DNA of 32,199 nucleotides from Escherichia sp. MOD1-EC7003 (lineage in GTDB: Bacteria; Pseudomonadota; Gammaproteobacteria; Enterobacterales; Enterobacteriaceae), in NCBI RefSeq assembly GCF_002965065.1, contig NZ_PTRE01000047.1:1-32199 (forward strand), read 5' to 3'. Made by a program: the position numbers and the translations under genes. This document shows, one piece after another, positions 8,146 through 19,803 of the stretch. Positions within the stretch are counted from its first letter, which is position 1. Each line of letters starts with the position of its first letter. Below the pieces are notes generated by a model, which worked only from the letters and a program-made list of their open reading frames with translations, had not been told where the DNA came from and did no database searches.

Positions 8146-9045
8146 GTGGCGCTACTTATCATCACCACGATTCTGTGGGCCTTCTCCTTTAGCTTTTACG
8201 GTGAGTACCTTGCGGGGCACGTCGATAGCTATTTTGCGGTGCTGGTGCGCGTTGGCCTGGCGGCACTCGTTTTTCTGCCGTTTCTGCGTACCCGTGGCAA
8301 TAGCCTGAAAACGGTCAGCCTGTATATGCTGGTGGGCGCGATGCAGCTCGGCGTGATGTATATGCTGAGTTTCCGCGCCTATCTCTACCTGACGGTCTCT
8401 GAACTGTTGCTGTTCACCGTCCTGACGCCGCTCTACATCACGCTGATTTATGACATCATGAGTAAACGCCGTTTGCGCTGGGGCTATGCCTTTAGCGCCT
8501 TGTTGGCGGTAATTGGTGCCGGGATTATTCGCTATGATCAGGTCACCGACCATTTCTGGACTGGATTGCTGCTGGTACAACTCTCCAATATCACTTTTGC
8601 GATGGGCATGGTGGGTTACAAACGCCTGATGGAAACTCGCCCGATGCCGCAGCGCAATGCCTTTGCGTGGTTCTATCTTGGCGCGTTCCTGGTGGCGGTG
8701 ATTGCATGGTCATTGCTGGGTAATGCGCAGAAAATGCCGCAAACCACGCTGCAATGGGGCATTCTGGTATTTCTTGGCGTGGTGGCTTCCGGGATTGGCT
8801 ACTTTATGTGGAACTACGGCGCGACGCAGGTGGATGCCGGAACGCTGGGCATTATGAATAATATGCACGTTCCTGCTGGGCTGCTGGTTAACCTGGCTAT
8901 CTGGCACCAACAGCCGCACTGGCCAACGTTTATTACAGGCGCGCTGGTGATCCTTGCCTCACTGTGGGTGCATCGTAAGTGGGTCGCTCCGCGCTCTTCA
9001 CAAACGGCAGATGATCGCAGGCGTGATTGCGCGCTGAGCGAATAA
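8146..9045 (+). CDS. yigM: biotin transporter YigM (BioP)
   Basis: EamA/DMT-fold inner-membrane protein shown in K-12 to be the high-affinity biotin importer (also named bioP). It has 299 residues, as in K-12, starting at GTG 8146, with about ten hydrophobic helices and a hydrophilic, arginine-rich C-terminal tail. That tail (last ~37 codons) overlaps the 3' end of metR on the other strand by 113 bp. Upstream, TTGTCAACC at 8090-8098 matches one half of a BirA operator, but I do not find a well-placed second half, so biotin control is a suggestion only. Confidence 0.96.
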   Translation: MALLIITTILWAFSFSFYGEYLAGHVDSYFAVLVRVGLAALVFLPFLRTRGNSLKTVSLYMLVGAMQLGVMYMLSFRAYLYLTVSELLLFTVLTPLYITLIYDIMSKRRLRWGYAFSALLAVIGAGIIRYDQVTDHFWTGLLLVQLSNITFAMGMVGYKRLMETRPMPQRNAFAWFYLGAFLVAVIAWSLLGNAQKMPQTTLQWGILVFLGVVASGIGYFMWNYGATQVDAGTLGIMNNMHVPAGLLVNLAIWHQQPHWPTFITGALVILASLWVHRKWVAPRSSQTADDRRRDCALSE

Positions 9046-9886
9046 ACGCTTCTGTAATCGGCTGACGCTGCTCGCCATCGCGTACCGCGGCGTACAGTCG
9101 GCTCCACAAACCTTCGCCCAGGGTTTTGGTCACCACCAGACCCTGGCGTTCAAAACTCTCTACTACCCAATGCGGCAGCGCGGCAATACCCATCCGTGCG
9201 GCAACCATCTGAATCAACAATAAGGTGTTATCGACGCTTTTCAGCGACGGGCTAACGCCTGCTGGCTGAAGAAAATGCCGCCAGACATCCAGTCGGCTAC
9301 GCTGCACCGGATAAATCAACAGCGTTTCGCTGGCGAGATCTTCCGGCGTGATACGCGTTTTCGTGGCCAGTGGATGGTCAGGTGCTAATACCAGACGCAC
9401 TTCATAATCGAACATCGGCGAATAATGCAGGCCACTGCGCGGCAGAATATCGGAGGTCATCACCAGATCCAGCTCGCCCTGTTGCAACGCAGGCTGCGGG
9501 TCAAACGTTACGCCCGATTTAAAGTCCATCTCGACTTGCGGCCAGTTCTTATGGAAATTTTCTAATGCGGGCGTCAGCCACTGAATACAGCTATGGCACT
9601 CAATGGCAATGCGCAGGCGTGTCTGCTGCGGTTCATTGCAGGCTTGCAGTGCCTGGCTGATTTGTGGCAGCACCTGGTTTGCCAGTTGCAACAGGATTTC
9701 TCCCTGTGGCGTAAAGCGGAGCGGCTGGCTTTTACGCACAAATAGCCGGAAGCCAAGGCGTTGTTCCAGATCGCTAAACTGGTGAGACAGGGCGGATTGC
9801 GTCTGATGCAACGTCGCCGCAGCGGCTGCGAGCGAGCCACAGTTCCGCAACGCTTGTAGCGTTTTCAGGTGTTTTACTTCGATCAT
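8933..9886 (-). CDS. metR: LysR-type methionine regulator MetR
   Basis: Homocysteine-responsive LysR-family activator of metE, metH and other methionine/glycine genes, and a repressor of its own gene. It has 317 residues, the K-12 length. The winged helix-turn-helix occupies about residues 18-40 ([19 protein letters not shown]) with the typical LysR continuation FSDLEQRLG. The co-inducer domain follows from about residue 90. It is divergent from metE. A perfect TGAA-N5-TTCA site begins on the first base of its start codon (9886), which fits autorepression. The C-terminal 37 or so codons overlap yigM. Confidence 0.97.
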   Translation of the reverse strand: MIEVKHLKTLQALRNCGSLAAAAATLHQTQSALSHQFSDLEQRLGFRLFVRKSQPLRFTPQGEILLQLANQVLPQISQALQACNEPQQTRLRIAIECHSCIQWLTPALENFHKNWPQVEMDFKSGVTFDPQPALQQGELDLVMTSDILPRSGLHYSPMFDYEVRLVLAPDHPLATKTRITPEDLASETLLIYPVQRSRLDVWRHFLQPAGVSPSLKSVDNTLLLIQMVAARMGIAALPHWVVESFERQGLVVTKTLGEGLWSRLYAAVRDGEQRQPITEAFIRSARNHACDHLPFVKSAERPTYDAPTVRQGSPARL

Positions 9887-9919
9887 GAAAGTCCTTCACT
9901 TCGGCATGAATAATTTGCG
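9886..9919. promoter_or_regulatory. two MetR binding sites (metR/metE)
   Basis: TGAAAGTCCTTCA at 9886-9898 is a perfect match to the MetR consensus TGAA-N5-TTCA with T at the centre. TGAATAATTTGCG at 9907-9919 matches the left half and degenerates on the right. Their centres are 21 bp apart, two helical turns, and the second ends just before the likely metE -35. This agrees with the described strong and weak MetR sites that act together at metE. Confidence 0.75.
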
Positions 9920-9920
9920 C

Positions 9921-9949
9921 TTGAGGAATATACAGTAACCGCCAATTAT
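9921..9949 (+). promoter_or_regulatory. probable metE promoter
   Basis: TTGAGG (9921-9926) and AATTAT (9944-9949) are each 4/6 matches to sigma-70 boxes with a 17-bp spacer. It is weak on its own, as expected of an activator-dependent promoter. MetR sites lie directly upstream and met boxes directly downstream. Confidence 0.6.
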
Positions 9950-9973
9950 GGATGTGTAAACATCTGGACGGCT
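9950..9973. promoter_or_regulatory. three tandem met boxes (MetJ operator)
   Basis: Three contiguous 8-mers, GGATGTGT, AAACATCT and GGACGGCT, match the MetJ consensus AGACGTCT at 5, 6 and 6 of 8 positions. MetJ with S-adenosylmethionine binds such arrays cooperatively. They would cover the metE start point and the upstream part of the metR promoter region. Confidence 0.7.
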
Positions 9974-9974
9974 A

Positions 9975-10098
9975 AAATCCTTCGTCTTTTAAATTTATGG
10001 TGCGTTGGCTGCGTTTCTCCACCCCGGTCACTTACTTCAGTAAGCTCCCTGGGATGAATAAACTTGCCGCCTTCCCTAAATTCAAAATCCATAGGATT
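9975..10098. repeat. ERIC (IRU) element in metE leader
   Basis: The core reads, on the minus strand, CCCAGGGAGCTTACTGAAG, then TAAGTGACCGGGGTG, then GCAGCCAACGCACC, which is the ERIC consensus core. The ends are imperfect inverted repeats (20 of 26 positions by eye), and TA dinucleotides flank it at 9973-9974 and 10099-10100. The total span is close to the 127 bp of a full ERIC. It separates the metE promoter region from the metE ribosome site, so it should be transcribed as a long hairpin. Confidence 0.85.
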
Positions 10099-10121
10099 TA
10101 CATATAATTAGAGGAAGAAAA

Positions 10122-12383
10122 ATGACAATATTGAATCACACCCTCGGTTTCCCTCGCGTTGGCCTGCGTCGCGAGCTGAAAAAAGCGCAAGAGAGTTATT
10201 GGGCGGGGAACTCCACGCGTGAAGAACTGCTGGCAGTAGGGCGTGAATTGCGTGCTCGTCACTGGGATCAACAAAAGCAAGCGGGTATCGACCTGCTGCC
10301 GGTGGGTGATTTTGCCTGGTACGATCATGTTCTGACTACCAGCCTGCTGCTGGGTAACGTTCCGGCGCGTCATCAGAACAAAGATGGTTCGGTAGATATC
10401 GACACCCTGTTCCGTATTGGTCGTGGACGTGCGCCGACTGGCGAACCTGCGGCGGCGGCAGAAATGACCAAATGGTTTAACACCAACTATCACTACATGG
10501 TGCCGGAATTCGTTAAAGGCCAACAGTTCAAATTGACCTGGACTCAGCTACTGGAGGAAGTGGACGAGGCGTTGGCGCTGGGTCACAAGGTCAAGCCTGT
10601 GCTGCTGGGGCCGGTTACCTACCTGTGGCTGGGTAAAGTGAAAGGTGAACAGTTTGACCGCCTGAGCCTGCTGAACAACATTCTGCCGGTTTATCAGCAA
10701 GTGCTGGCAGAACTGGCAAAACGCGGCATTGAATGGGTACAGATCGACGAACCCGCGCTGGTACTGGAGCTGCCGCAGGCGTGGCTGGACGCCTACAAAC
10801 CCGCTTACGATGCCCTCCAGGGCCAGGTGAAACTGCTGCTGACCACCTATTTTGAAGGCGTAACGCCAAACCTCGACACGATTACTGCGCTACCTGTTCA
10901 GGGTCTGCATGTGGACCTTGTACAGGGTAAAGATGACGTTACCGAACTGCACAAGCGTCTGCCTTCTGACTGGCTGCTGTCTGTGGGTCTTATCAATGGT
11001 CGTAACGTCTGGCGTGCCGATCTCAGCGAGAAATATGCACAAATTAAGGACATTGTCGGCAAACGTGATTTGTGGGTGGCATCTTCCTGCTCACTGCTGC
11101 ATAGCCCCATCGACCTGAGCGTGGAAACGCGTCTTGATGCGGAAGTGAAAAGCTGGTTTGCCTTCGCCCTGCAAAAATGCCATGAACTGGCACTGCTGCG
11201 CGATGCGCTGAACAGCGGTGACACGGCAGCTCTGGTAGCGTGGAGCGCTCCGATTCAGGCGCGTCGTCACTCTACCCGCGTACATAATCCGGCGGTAGAA
11301 AAGCGTCTGGCGGCGATCACCGCCCAGGACAGTCAGCGTGCGAATGTCTATGAAGTGCGTGCTGAAGCCCAGCGTGCGCGTTTTAAACTGCCAGCCTGGC
11401 CGACCACCACGATTGGTTCCTTCCCGCAAACCACGGAAATTCGTACCCTGCGTTTGGATTTCAAAAAGGGCAATCTCGACGCCAACAACTACCGCACGGG
11501 TATTGCGGAACATATCAAGCAGGCCATCGTTGAGCAGGAACGTTTAGGTCTGGATGTGCTGGTACATGGCGAGGCCGAGCGTAACGACATGGTGGAATAC
11601 TTTGGCGAGCACCTCGACGGTTTTGTCTTTACGCAAAACGGTTGGGTACAGAGCTACGGTTCCCGCTGCGTGAAGCCGCCGATTGTTATTGGTGACGTTA
11701 GCCGTCCGGCGCCGATTACCGTAGAGTGGGCATCGTTCGCGCAATCGCTGACCGATAAACCGGTGAAAGGGATGCTGACCGGCCCGGTGACGATTCTTTG
11801 CTGGTCGTTCCCGCGTGAAGATGTCAGCCGTGAAACCATCGCCAAACAAATTGCGCTGGCGCTGCGTGATGAAGTGGCAGACCTGGAAGCCGCTGGAATT
11901 GGCATCATCCAGATTGATGAACCGGCACTGCGCGAAGGTTTACCGCTACGTCGCAGCGACTGGGATGCCTATCTCCAGTGGGGCGTAGAGGCCTTCCGTA
12001 TCAATGCCGCTGTAGCGAAAGATGACACGCAAATCCACACCCACATGTGTTATTGCGAGTTCAACGACATCATGGATTCGATTGCGGCGCTGGATGCTGA
12101 CGTCATCACAATCGAAACCTCGCGTTCCGACATGGAGTTGCTGGAGTCGTTTGAAGAGTTTGATTATCCGAATGAAATCGGTCCAGGCGTCTATGACATT
12201 CACTCGCCAAACGTACCGAGTGTGGAATGGATTGAAGCCTTGCTGAAGAAAGCGGCAAAACGCATTCCGGCAGACCGTTTGTGGGTTAACCCGGACTGCG
12301 GCCTGAAAACGCGTGGCTGGCCAGAAACCCGCGCGGCACTGGCGAACATGGTACAGGCAGCGCAGAATTTGCGTCGGGGATAA
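10122..12383 (+). CDS. metE: cobalamin-independent methionine synthase
   Basis: Transfers the methyl group of 5-methyltetrahydropteroyl-triglutamate to homocysteine, the final step of methionine synthesis when B12 is absent; cytoplasmic. It has 753 residues, identical to the K-12 length. It has two (beta/alpha)8 barrels, the C-terminal one holding the zinc ligands H641, C643 (in HMCYCEF), E665 and C726. The N-terminal start [14 protein letters not shown] is typical. AGAGGAAG supplies a good ribosome site. Expression is expected to need MetR with homocysteine and to be repressed by MetJ-SAM through the sites upstream. An ERIC hairpin lies in the leader. Confidence 0.98.
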   Translation: MTILNHTLGFPRVGLRRELKKAQESYWAGNSTREELLAVGRELRARHWDQQKQAGIDLLPVGDFAWYDHVLTTSLLLGNVPARHQNKDGSVDIDTLFRIGRGRAPTGEPAAAAEMTKWFNTNYHYMVPEFVKGQQFKLTWTQLLEEVDEALALGHKVKPVLLGPVTYLWLGKVKGEQFDRLSLLNNILPVYQQVLAELAKRGIEWVQIDEPALVLELPQAWLDAYKPAYDALQGQVKLLLTTYFEGVTPNLDTITALPVQGLHVDLVQGKDDVTELHKRLPSDWLLSVGLINGRNVWRADLSEKYAQIKDIVGKRDLWVASSCSLLHSPIDLSVETRLDAEVKSWFAFALQKCHELALLRDALNSGDTAALVAWSAPIQARRHSTRVHNPAVEKRLAAITAQDSQRANVYEVRAEAQRARFKLPAWPTTTIGSFPQTTEIRTLRLDFKKGNLDANNYRTGIAEHIKQAIVEQERLGLDVLVHGEAERNDMVEYFGEHLDGFVFTQNGWVQSYGSRCVKPPIVIGDVSRPAPITVEWASFAQSLTDKPVKGMLTGPVTILCWSFPREDVSRETIAKQIALALRDEVADLEAAGIGIIQIDEPALREGLPLRRSDWDAYLQWGVEAFRINAAVAKDDTQIHTHMCYCEFNDIMDSIAALDADVITIETSRSDMELLESFEEFDYPNEIGPGVYDIHSPNVPSVEWIEALLKKAAKRIPADRLWVNPDCGLKTRGWPETRAALANMVQAAQNLRRG

Positions 12384-12390
12384 AATCCAA

Positions 12391-12419
12391 ACCGGGTGGT
12401 AATACCACCCGGTCTTTTC
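12391..12419. terminator. metE terminator, also faces ysgA
   Basis: ACCGGGTGGT and ACCACCCGGT form a 10-bp perfect stem with an AAT loop, followed on the plus strand by CTTTTCT. The ysgA stop is at 12423, so the same hairpin probably marks both 3' ends. Confidence 0.85.
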
Positions 12420-12422
12420 TCA

Positions 12423-13238
12423 TTACAGCGACTTCTTCCCACCATACTGCTTAAACCATTCCAGCATACGCTGCCAGCCATCTTTTGCTGATTCGGCATG
12501 ATAGCTCGGGCGATAATCGGCGTTGAATGCATGCCCGGCATCCGGGTAGACAATAATCTCTGCCTTTGCGTTCGCTGCCCGCAGGGCCTGGCGCATCGTT
12601 TCAACGCTCTCCTGCGGAATGCTGTTATCCTGGCCGCCATATAAGCCGAGAACCGGCGCGTTAAGATCGGTTGCGATATCAACAGGCTGTTTCGGTGAAT
12701 TCAGCGACTTATCGCCTGTCAGCTTGCCGTACCACGCCACCGCGGCTTTTAGCTGTGGATTATGCGCGGCATACAGCCAGGTAATACGTCCACCCCAGCA
12801 AAATCCGGTGATCATTAAACGATGAACATCGCCGCCGTTACGGGACGCCCAGCTGGCGACATGATCGAGATCGGCCAGCACCTGCGAGTCAGGTACTTTT
12901 GCTACCAGACCGCTGAGCAACGTGGGAATATCGGCGAAATCATTTGGATCGCCTTCGCGGAAGTAAAGTTCAGGCGCGATAGCCAGATACCCCTCCAGCG
13001 CCAGACGGCGACAAATGTCGCGAATGTGTTCATGCACGCCAAAAATTTCCTGCACTACAATGACCACTGGCAGTGGGCCATCGCTTTGCTTTGGTCTGGC
13101 ATGGTAAGCAGGCATGTTATCCCCTTGTGAAGGGATAGAGGTGAGGCCCGCCACAATCGCGTCGTCCGGGGTCTGAACGATGGTCGAAGCGAGAGGGGAT
13201 GCAGCAGGTGCAAATCCAGATTGTTGTGTTGTTGCCAT
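12423..13238 (-). CDS. ysgA: dienelactone hydrolase family protein YsgA
   Basis: Alpha/beta hydrolase of the dienelactone hydrolase family with no firmly established substrate. I choose the ATG at 13238, giving 271 residues (MATTQQSG), because GGAG lies six bases upstream. An open frame extends 22 codons further upstream but has no ribosome site. The family triad is visible: C147 in GFCWGG, D204 in GGQDNS and H236 in [14 protein letters not shown] (63-71) is the conserved N-terminal segment. It is convergent with metE and divergent from udp with about 260 bp between them. Confidence 0.95.
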   Translation of the reverse strand: MATTQQSGFAPAASPLASTIVQTPDDAIVAGLTSIPSQGDNMPAYHARPKQSDGPLPVVIVVQEIFGVHEHIRDICRRLALEGYLAIAPELYFREGDPNDFADIPTLLSGLVAKVPDSQVLADLDHVASWASRNGGDVHRLMITGFCWGGRITWLYAAHNPQLKAAVAWYGKLTGDKSLNSPKQPVDIATDLNAPVLGLYGGQDNSIPQESVETMRQALRAANAKAEIIVYPDAGHAFNADYRPSYHAESAKDGWQRMLEWFKQYGGKKSL

Positions 13239-13358
13239 GGCATTCTCCGTACCCTTATAAAAATGTTGCGCAATGTTAACTATAGTCAGCATGCAACAAA
13301 TCACATTGTCTGAATCGGCTCATCTTTTATGCAGGCATGCAGAATGAAGTGTGATTTA

Positions 13359-13374
13359 TGTGATTTGAATCACT
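13359..13374. promoter_or_regulatory. CRP site, distal (udp)
   Basis: TGTGA-TTTGAA-TCACT matches the CRP consensus TGTGA-N6-TCACA with one mismatch. Its centre is 52 bp upstream of the second CRP site. For a start point near 13460 it sits at about -93.5. Confidence 0.85.
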
Positions 13375-13410
13375 TTTGGTGAGTAAGTTTATGCAAAGCA
13401 TTTGCGCCAT

Positions 13411-13453
13411 GGTGATAAGCGTCACGAAAAAATGTTAAACCCTTCGGTAAAGT
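13411..13453 (+). promoter_or_regulatory. udp promoter with proximal CRP site
   Basis: GGTGA-TAAGCG-TCACG (13411-13426) is a CRP site and TAAAGT (13448-13453) a 4/6 -10 box. A start near 13460 puts the CRP site at -41.5, a class II arrangement. The A/T-rich stretch between the two CRP sites contains ATGCAAAGCATTTGCG, resembling CytR half-sites. Confidence 0.75.
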
Positions 13454-13499
13454 GTCTTTTTGCTTCTTCTGACTAAACCGATTCACAGAGGAGTTGTAT

Positions 13500-14261
13500 A
13501 TGTCCAAGTCTGATGTTTTTCATCTCGGCCTCACTAAAAACGATTTACAAGGGGCTACGCTTGCCATCGTCCCTGGCGACCCGGATCGTGTGGAAAAGAT
13601 CGCCGCGCTGATGGATAAGCCGGTTAAGCTGGCATCTCACCGCGAATTCACCACCTGGCGTGCAGAGCTGGATGGTAAACCTGTTATCGTCTGCTCTACG
13701 GGTATCGGCGGTCCGTCTACCTCTATTGCTGTTGAAGAGCTGGCACAGCTGGGCATTCGTACCTTCCTGCGTATCGGTACAACGGGCGCTATTCAGCCGC
13801 ATATTAATGTGGGCGATGTCCTGGTTACCACGGCGTCTGTTCGTCTGGATGGCGCGAGCCTGCACTTCGCACCGCTGGAGTTCCCGGCTGTTGCTGATTT
13901 CGAATGTACAACTGCGCTGGTTGAAGCGGCGAAATCTATTGGCGCGACCACGCACGTAGGTGTGACAGCGTCTTCTGATACCTTCTACCCAGGCCAGGAA
14001 CGTTACGATACTTATTCCGGTCGCGTAGTCCGTCACTTTAAAGGTTCTATGGAAGAGTGGCAGGCGATGGGCGTAATGAACTATGAAATGGAATCTGCAA
14101 CTCTGCTGACCATGTGTGCAAGCCAGGGCCTGCGAGCGGGTATGGTAGCGGGCGTTATCGTTAACCGCACCCAGCAAGAGATCCCGAATGCTGAGACGAT
14201 GAAACAAACCGAAAGCCATGCAGTGAAAATCGTGGTGGAAGCTGCGCGTCGTCTGCTGTAA
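13500..14261 (+). CDS. udp: uridine phosphorylase
   Basis: Cytoplasmic enzyme of pyrimidine salvage: uridine plus phosphate gives uracil and ribose-1-phosphate. It has 253 residues from ATG 13500, as in K-12, with AGAGGAG six bases upstream. An in-frame TTG two codons earlier is not needed. Phosphate-binding and active-site segments are GDPDR (26-30), STGIGGPS (66-73) and RIGTTGAI (91-98), and the late MNYEMES carries the ribose-binding Glu/Met pair. The divergent region holds two CRP sites flanking a CytR-like region, so catabolite control and CytR repression are expected. A strong terminator follows. Confidence 0.98.
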   Translation: MSKSDVFHLGLTKNDLQGATLAIVPGDPDRVEKIAALMDKPVKLASHREFTTWRAELDGKPVIVCSTGIGGPSTSIAVEELAQLGIRTFLRIGTTGAIQPHINVGDVLVTTASVRLDGASLHFAPLEFPAVADFECTTALVEAAKSIGATTHVGVTASSDTFYPGQERYDTYSGRVVRHFKGSMEEWQAMGVMNYEMESATLLTMCASQGLRAGMVAGVIVNRTQQEIPNAETMKQTESHAVKIVVEAARRLL

Positions 14262-14278
14262 TTCTCTTCTCCTGTCTG

Positions 14279-14300
14279 AAGGCCGACGCGTTCGGCCTTT
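14279..14300 (+). terminator. udp intrinsic terminator
   Basis: AAGGCCGA and TCGGCCTT form an 8-bp stem around CGCGT, followed by TTG and a T-rich tail. It separates udp from rmuC. Confidence 0.9.
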
Positions 14301-14400
14301 TGTATTTTTGCGTAGCGCCTCGCAGGAAACTTCTTTCAAACTGGACGTTTGTACAGCACAATTCTATTTTGTGCGGGTAAGTAATGAGGCTGGAGGCGTT

Positions 14401-15846
14401 GTGGATATCTCAATCATGGTTTACGCAGTTATTGCGTTGGTGAGCGTGGCGATTGGCTGGCTGATTGCCAGTTACCAGCATGCGCAGCAAAAAGCCGAGC
14501 AATTAGCCGAACGTGAAGAGATGGTCGCGGAGTTAAGTGCGGCAAAACAACAAATTACCCAGAGCGAACACTGGCGCGCTGAGTGTGAGTTACTCAATAA
14601 CGAAGTGCGCAGCCTGCAAAGTATTAATACCTCACTGGAGGCAGATCTGCGTGAAGTGACCACGCGGATGGAAGCCGCACAGCAACATGCTGACGATAAA
14701 ATTCGCCAGATGATTAACAGCGAGCAGCGTTTGAGCGAGCAGTTTGAAAACCTTGCCAACCGTATTTTCGAGCACAGCAATCGCCGGGTTGATGAGCAAA
14801 ACCGTCAGAGTCTGAACAGTCTTCTGTCGCCGCTACGTGAACAACTGGACGGTTTTCGCCGTCAGGTTCAGGACAGCTTTGGTAAAGAAGCACAAGAACG
14901 CCATACCCTGACCCACGAAATTCGTAATCTACAACAACTCAATGCCCAAATGGCTCAGGAGGCGATCAACCTGACGCGCGCCCTGAAAGGCGACAATAAA
15001 ACCCAGGGTAACTGGGGCGAGGTGGTATTGACGCGGGTGCTGGAGGCTTCCGGTCTGCGTGAAGGGTATGAATATGAAACTCAGGTCAGCATCGAAAATG
15101 ACGCCCGCTCGCGGATGCAGCCGGATGTCATTGTGCGGCTGCCGCAGGGGAAAGATGTGGTGATCGACGCCAAAATGACGTTGGTCGCCTATGAACGCTA
15201 TTTTAACGCCGAAGACGACTACACCCGTGAAAGCGCGCTACAGGAACATATCGCGTCGGTGCGTAATCACATCCGCTTGCTGGGGCGTAAAGATTATCAA
15301 CAGCTGCCGGGGCTGAGAACCCTGGACTATGTACTGATGTTTATCCCCGTTGAACCCGCTTTTTTACTGGCGCTTGACCGTCAACCGGAGCTGATCACCG
15401 AAGCGTTGAAAAACAATATCATGTTGGTTAGCCCGACCACGCTGCTGGTGGCGCTGCGCACTATTGCTAATTTGTGGCGTTATGAGCATCAAAGCCGCAA
15501 CGCTCAGCAAATCGCCGATCGCGCCAGTAAGCTGTACGACAAGATGCGTTTGTTCGTCGATGACATGTCCGCGATCGGTCAAAGTCTTGACAAAGCGCAG
15601 GATAATTATCGCCAGGCAATGAAAAAACTCTCTTCAGGTCGCGGAAATGTGCTGGCGCAGGCAGAAGCATTTCGCGGTTTAGGGGTAGAAATTAAACGCG
15701 AGATTAATCCTGATTTGGCTGAACAGGCAGTGAGTCAGGATGAAGAGTATCGACTGCGGTCGGTTCCGGAGCAGCCGAATGATGAAGCTTATCCATGCGA
15801 TGATGAATATAATCAGCAGTCGCGCCAGCCCATAGGGGGTAGTTAA
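14401..15846 (+). CDS. rmuC: recombination-limiting protein RmuC, extended C-terminus
   Basis: RmuC limits recombination between short inverted repeats and is thought to carry a nuclease-like fold. GTG 14401 is chosen because GGAGG lies five bases upstream, giving a protein beginning MDISIMVY with one N-terminal membrane helix (about 3-21). A long coiled coil (about 25-200) and the conserved RmuC domain (about 210-420, with RMQPDVIV and DAKMTL) follow. The product is 481 residues against the 475 I recall for K-12. The extra six residues, QPIGGS, come after the SR where K-12 ends. The codon there is CAG, one base from TAG, so a stop-loss mutation seems to have extended it to the next TAA. The function is probably unaffected. 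Confidence 0.95.
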   Translation: MDISIMVYAVIALVSVAIGWLIASYQHAQQKAEQLAEREEMVAELSAAKQQITQSEHWRAECELLNNEVRSLQSINTSLEADLREVTTRMEAAQQHADDKIRQMINSEQRLSEQFENLANRIFEHSNRRVDEQNRQSLNSLLSPLREQLDGFRRQVQDSFGKEAQERHTLTHEIRNLQQLNAQMAQEAINLTRALKGDNKTQGNWGEVVLTRVLEASGLREGYEYETQVSIENDARSRMQPDVIVRLPQGKDVVIDAKMTLVAYERYFNAEDDYTRESALQEHIASVRNHIRLLGRKDYQQLPGLRTLDYVLMFIPVEPAFLLALDRQPELITEALKNNIMLVSPTTLLVALRTIANLWRYEHQSRNAQQIADRASKLYDKMRLFVDDMSAIGQSLDKAQDNYRQAMKKLSSGRGNVLAQAEAFRGLGVEIKREINPDLAEQAVSQDEEYRLRSVPEQPNDEAYPCDDEYNQQSRQPIGGS

Positions 15847-15922
15847 GCCGGGTAGAAATCTAGGGCATCGACGCCCAATCTGTTACACTTCTGGAACAAT
15901 TTTTTGATGAGCAGGCATTGAG

Positions 15923-16678
15923 ATGGTGGATAAGTCACAAGAAACGACGCACTTTGGTTTTCAGACCGTCGCAAAGGAACAAAAAGCGGATATGGTCGCC
16001 CACGTTTTTCATTCCGTGGCATCGAAATACGATGTCATGAATGATTTGATGTCATTAGGCATTCATCGTTTGTGGAAGCGATTCACGATTGATTGCAGCG
16101 GTGTACGCCGCGGGCAGACTGTGCTGGATCTGGCCGGTGGTACTGGCGATCTGACGGCGAAATTCTCCCGCCTGGTCGGTGAAACGGGCAAAGTGGTCCT
16201 TGCTGATATCAATGAATCCATGCTCAAAATGGGCCGCGAGAAGCTGCGTAATATCGGTGTGATTGGCAATGTTGAGTATGTTCAGGCGAACGCTGAAGCG
16301 CTGCCGTTCCCGGATAACACCTTTGATTGCATCACCATTTCGTTTGGTCTGCGTAACGTCACCGACAAAGATAAAGCACTGCGTTCAATGTATCGCGTGC
16401 TGAAACCCGGCGGTCGCCTGCTGGTGCTTGAGTTCTCGAAGCCAATTATCGAGCCGCTGAGCAAAGCCTACGATGCATACTCCTTCCATGTGCTGCCGCG
16501 TATTGGCTCACTGGTCGCGAACGATGCCGACAGCTACCGTTATCTGGCAGAATCCATCCGTATGCATCCCGATCAGGATACCCTGAAAGCTATGATGCAG
16601 GATGCCGGCTTCGAAAGTGTCGACTACTACAATCTGACGGCTGGGGTTGTGGCGCTGCATCGTGGTTATAAGTTCTGA
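15923..16678 (+). CDS. ubiE: ubiquinone/menaquinone C-methyltransferase UbiE
   Basis: SAM-dependent methyltransferase acting in both ubiquinone (2-octaprenyl-6-methoxy-1,4-benzoquinol methylation) and menaquinone synthesis (demethylmenaquinol). It has 251 residues, as in K-12. SAM-binding motif I is LDLAGGTGD at 68-76, and the UbiE/COQ5 family segments SFGLRNV and [16 protein letters not shown] follow. It is the first gene of ubiE-ubiJ-ubiB; ubiJ starts 13 bases after its stop. Confidence 0.98.
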   Translation: MVDKSQETTHFGFQTVAKEQKADMVAHVFHSVASKYDVMNDLMSLGIHRLWKRFTIDCSGVRRGQTVLDLAGGTGDLTAKFSRLVGETGKVVLADINESMLKMGREKLRNIGVIGNVEYVQANAEALPFPDNTFDCITISFGLRNVTDKDKALRSMYRVLKPGGRLLVLEFSKPIIEPLSKAYDAYSFHVLPRIGSLVANDADSYRYLAESIRMHPDQDTLKAMMQDAGFESVDYYNLTAGVVALHRGYKF

Positions 16679-16691
16679 CAGGAGACCGGAA

Positions 16692-18934
<2,243 letters not shown>

Positions 18935-18966
18935 TTTTTTCATCGCTCAAGGCGGGCCGTGTAACG

Positions 18967-18972
18967 TATAAT
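18967..18972 (+). promoter_or_regulatory. -10 box of probable tatA promoter
   Basis: A perfect TATAAT lies 33 bases after the ubiB stop and 41 bases before the tatA start. The -35 region at the right distance (CGCTCA) is poor. It would give the tat operon its own promoter. Confidence 0.65.
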
Positions 18973-19012
18973 GCGGCTTTGTTTAATCATCATCTACCAC
19001 AGAGGAACATGT

Positions 19013-19282
19013 ATGGGTGGTATCAGTATTTGGCAGTTATTGATTATTGCCGTCATCGTTGTACTGCTTTTTGGCACCAAAAAGCTCGGCTCCATCGGTT
19101 CCGATCTTGGTGCGTCGATCAAAGGCTTTAAAAAAGCAATGAGCGATGATGAACCAAAGCAGGATAAAACCAGTCAGGATGCTGATTTTACTGCGAAAAC
19201 TATTGCCGACAAGCAGGCAGACACGAATCAGGAACAGGCTAAAACAGAAGACGCGAAGCGCCACGATAAAGAGCAGGTGTAA
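19013..19282 (+). CDS. tatA: Tat translocase subunit TatA
   Basis: Pore-forming subunit of the twin-arginine system, which exports folded, often cofactor-containing, proteins. ATG 19013 gives 89 residues (MGGISIWQ), as in K-12, with AGAGGA six bases upstream. It has an N-terminal membrane helix (about 4-21), the conserved [14 protein letters not shown] hinge and amphipathic helix, then a charged, disordered tail. tatB follows after 3 bases. First gene of tatABC, with tatD downstream. Confidence 0.98.
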   Translation: MGGISIWQLLIIAVIVVLLFGTKKLGSIGSDLGASIKGFKKAMSDDEPKQDKTSQDADFTAKTIADKQADTNQEQAKTEDAKRHDKEQV

Positions 19283-19285
19283 TCC

Positions 19286-19801
19286 GTGTTTGATATCGGT
19301 TTTAGCGAACTGCTACTGGTGTTTATCATCGGTCTCGTCGTTCTGGGGCCGCAACGACTGCCTGTGGCGGTAAAAACGGTAGCGGGCTGGATTCGCGCGT
19401 TGCGTTCACTGGCGACAACGGTGCAGAACGAACTGACCCAGGAGTTAAAACTCCAGGAGTTTCAGGACAGTCTGAAAAAGGTTGAAAAGGCGAGCCTCAC
19501 AAACCTGACGCCCGAACTGAAAGCGTCGATGGAGGAACTACGTCAGGCCGCGGAGTCGATGAAGCGTTCCTACGTTGCAAACGATCCTGAAAAGGCGAGC
19601 GATGAAGCGCACACCATCCATAACCCGGTGGTGAAAGATAATGAAGCTGCGCATGAAGGCGTAACGCCTGCCGCTGCCGAAACGCAGGCCAGTTCGCCGG
19701 AACAGAAGCCTGAAACCACGCCAGAGCCGGTGGTAAAATCTGCTGCGGACGCTGAACCGAAAACCGCTGCACCTTCCCCTTCGTCGAGTGATAAACCGTA
19801 A
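19286..19801 (+). CDS. tatB: Tat translocase subunit TatB
   Basis: Partner of TatC in the twin-arginine signal receptor complex. It has 171 residues from GTG 19286, as in K-12. A single N-terminal membrane helix containing the conserved Glu in [20 protein letters not shown] is followed by an amphipathic helix. The C-terminal half is disordered, rich in A, E, P and S. It lies 3 bases after tatA and 2 bases before tatC, tightly co-transcribed. Confidence 0.98.
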   Translation: MFDIGFSELLLVFIIGLVVLGPQRLPVAVKTVAGWIRALRSLATTVQNELTQELKLQEFQDSLKKVEKASLTNLTPELKASMEELRQAAESMKRSYVANDPEKASDEAHTIHNPVVKDNEAAHEGVTPAAAETQASSPEQKPETTPEPVVKSAADAEPKTAAPSPSSSDKP

Positions 19802-19803
19802 AC

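Noticed and set aside
13239..13304. 22-codon N-terminal extension of ysgA
   Set aside because: No ribosome site upstream of that start, whereas GGAG sits six bases before the ATG at 13238, and the K-12 protein is 271 residues.
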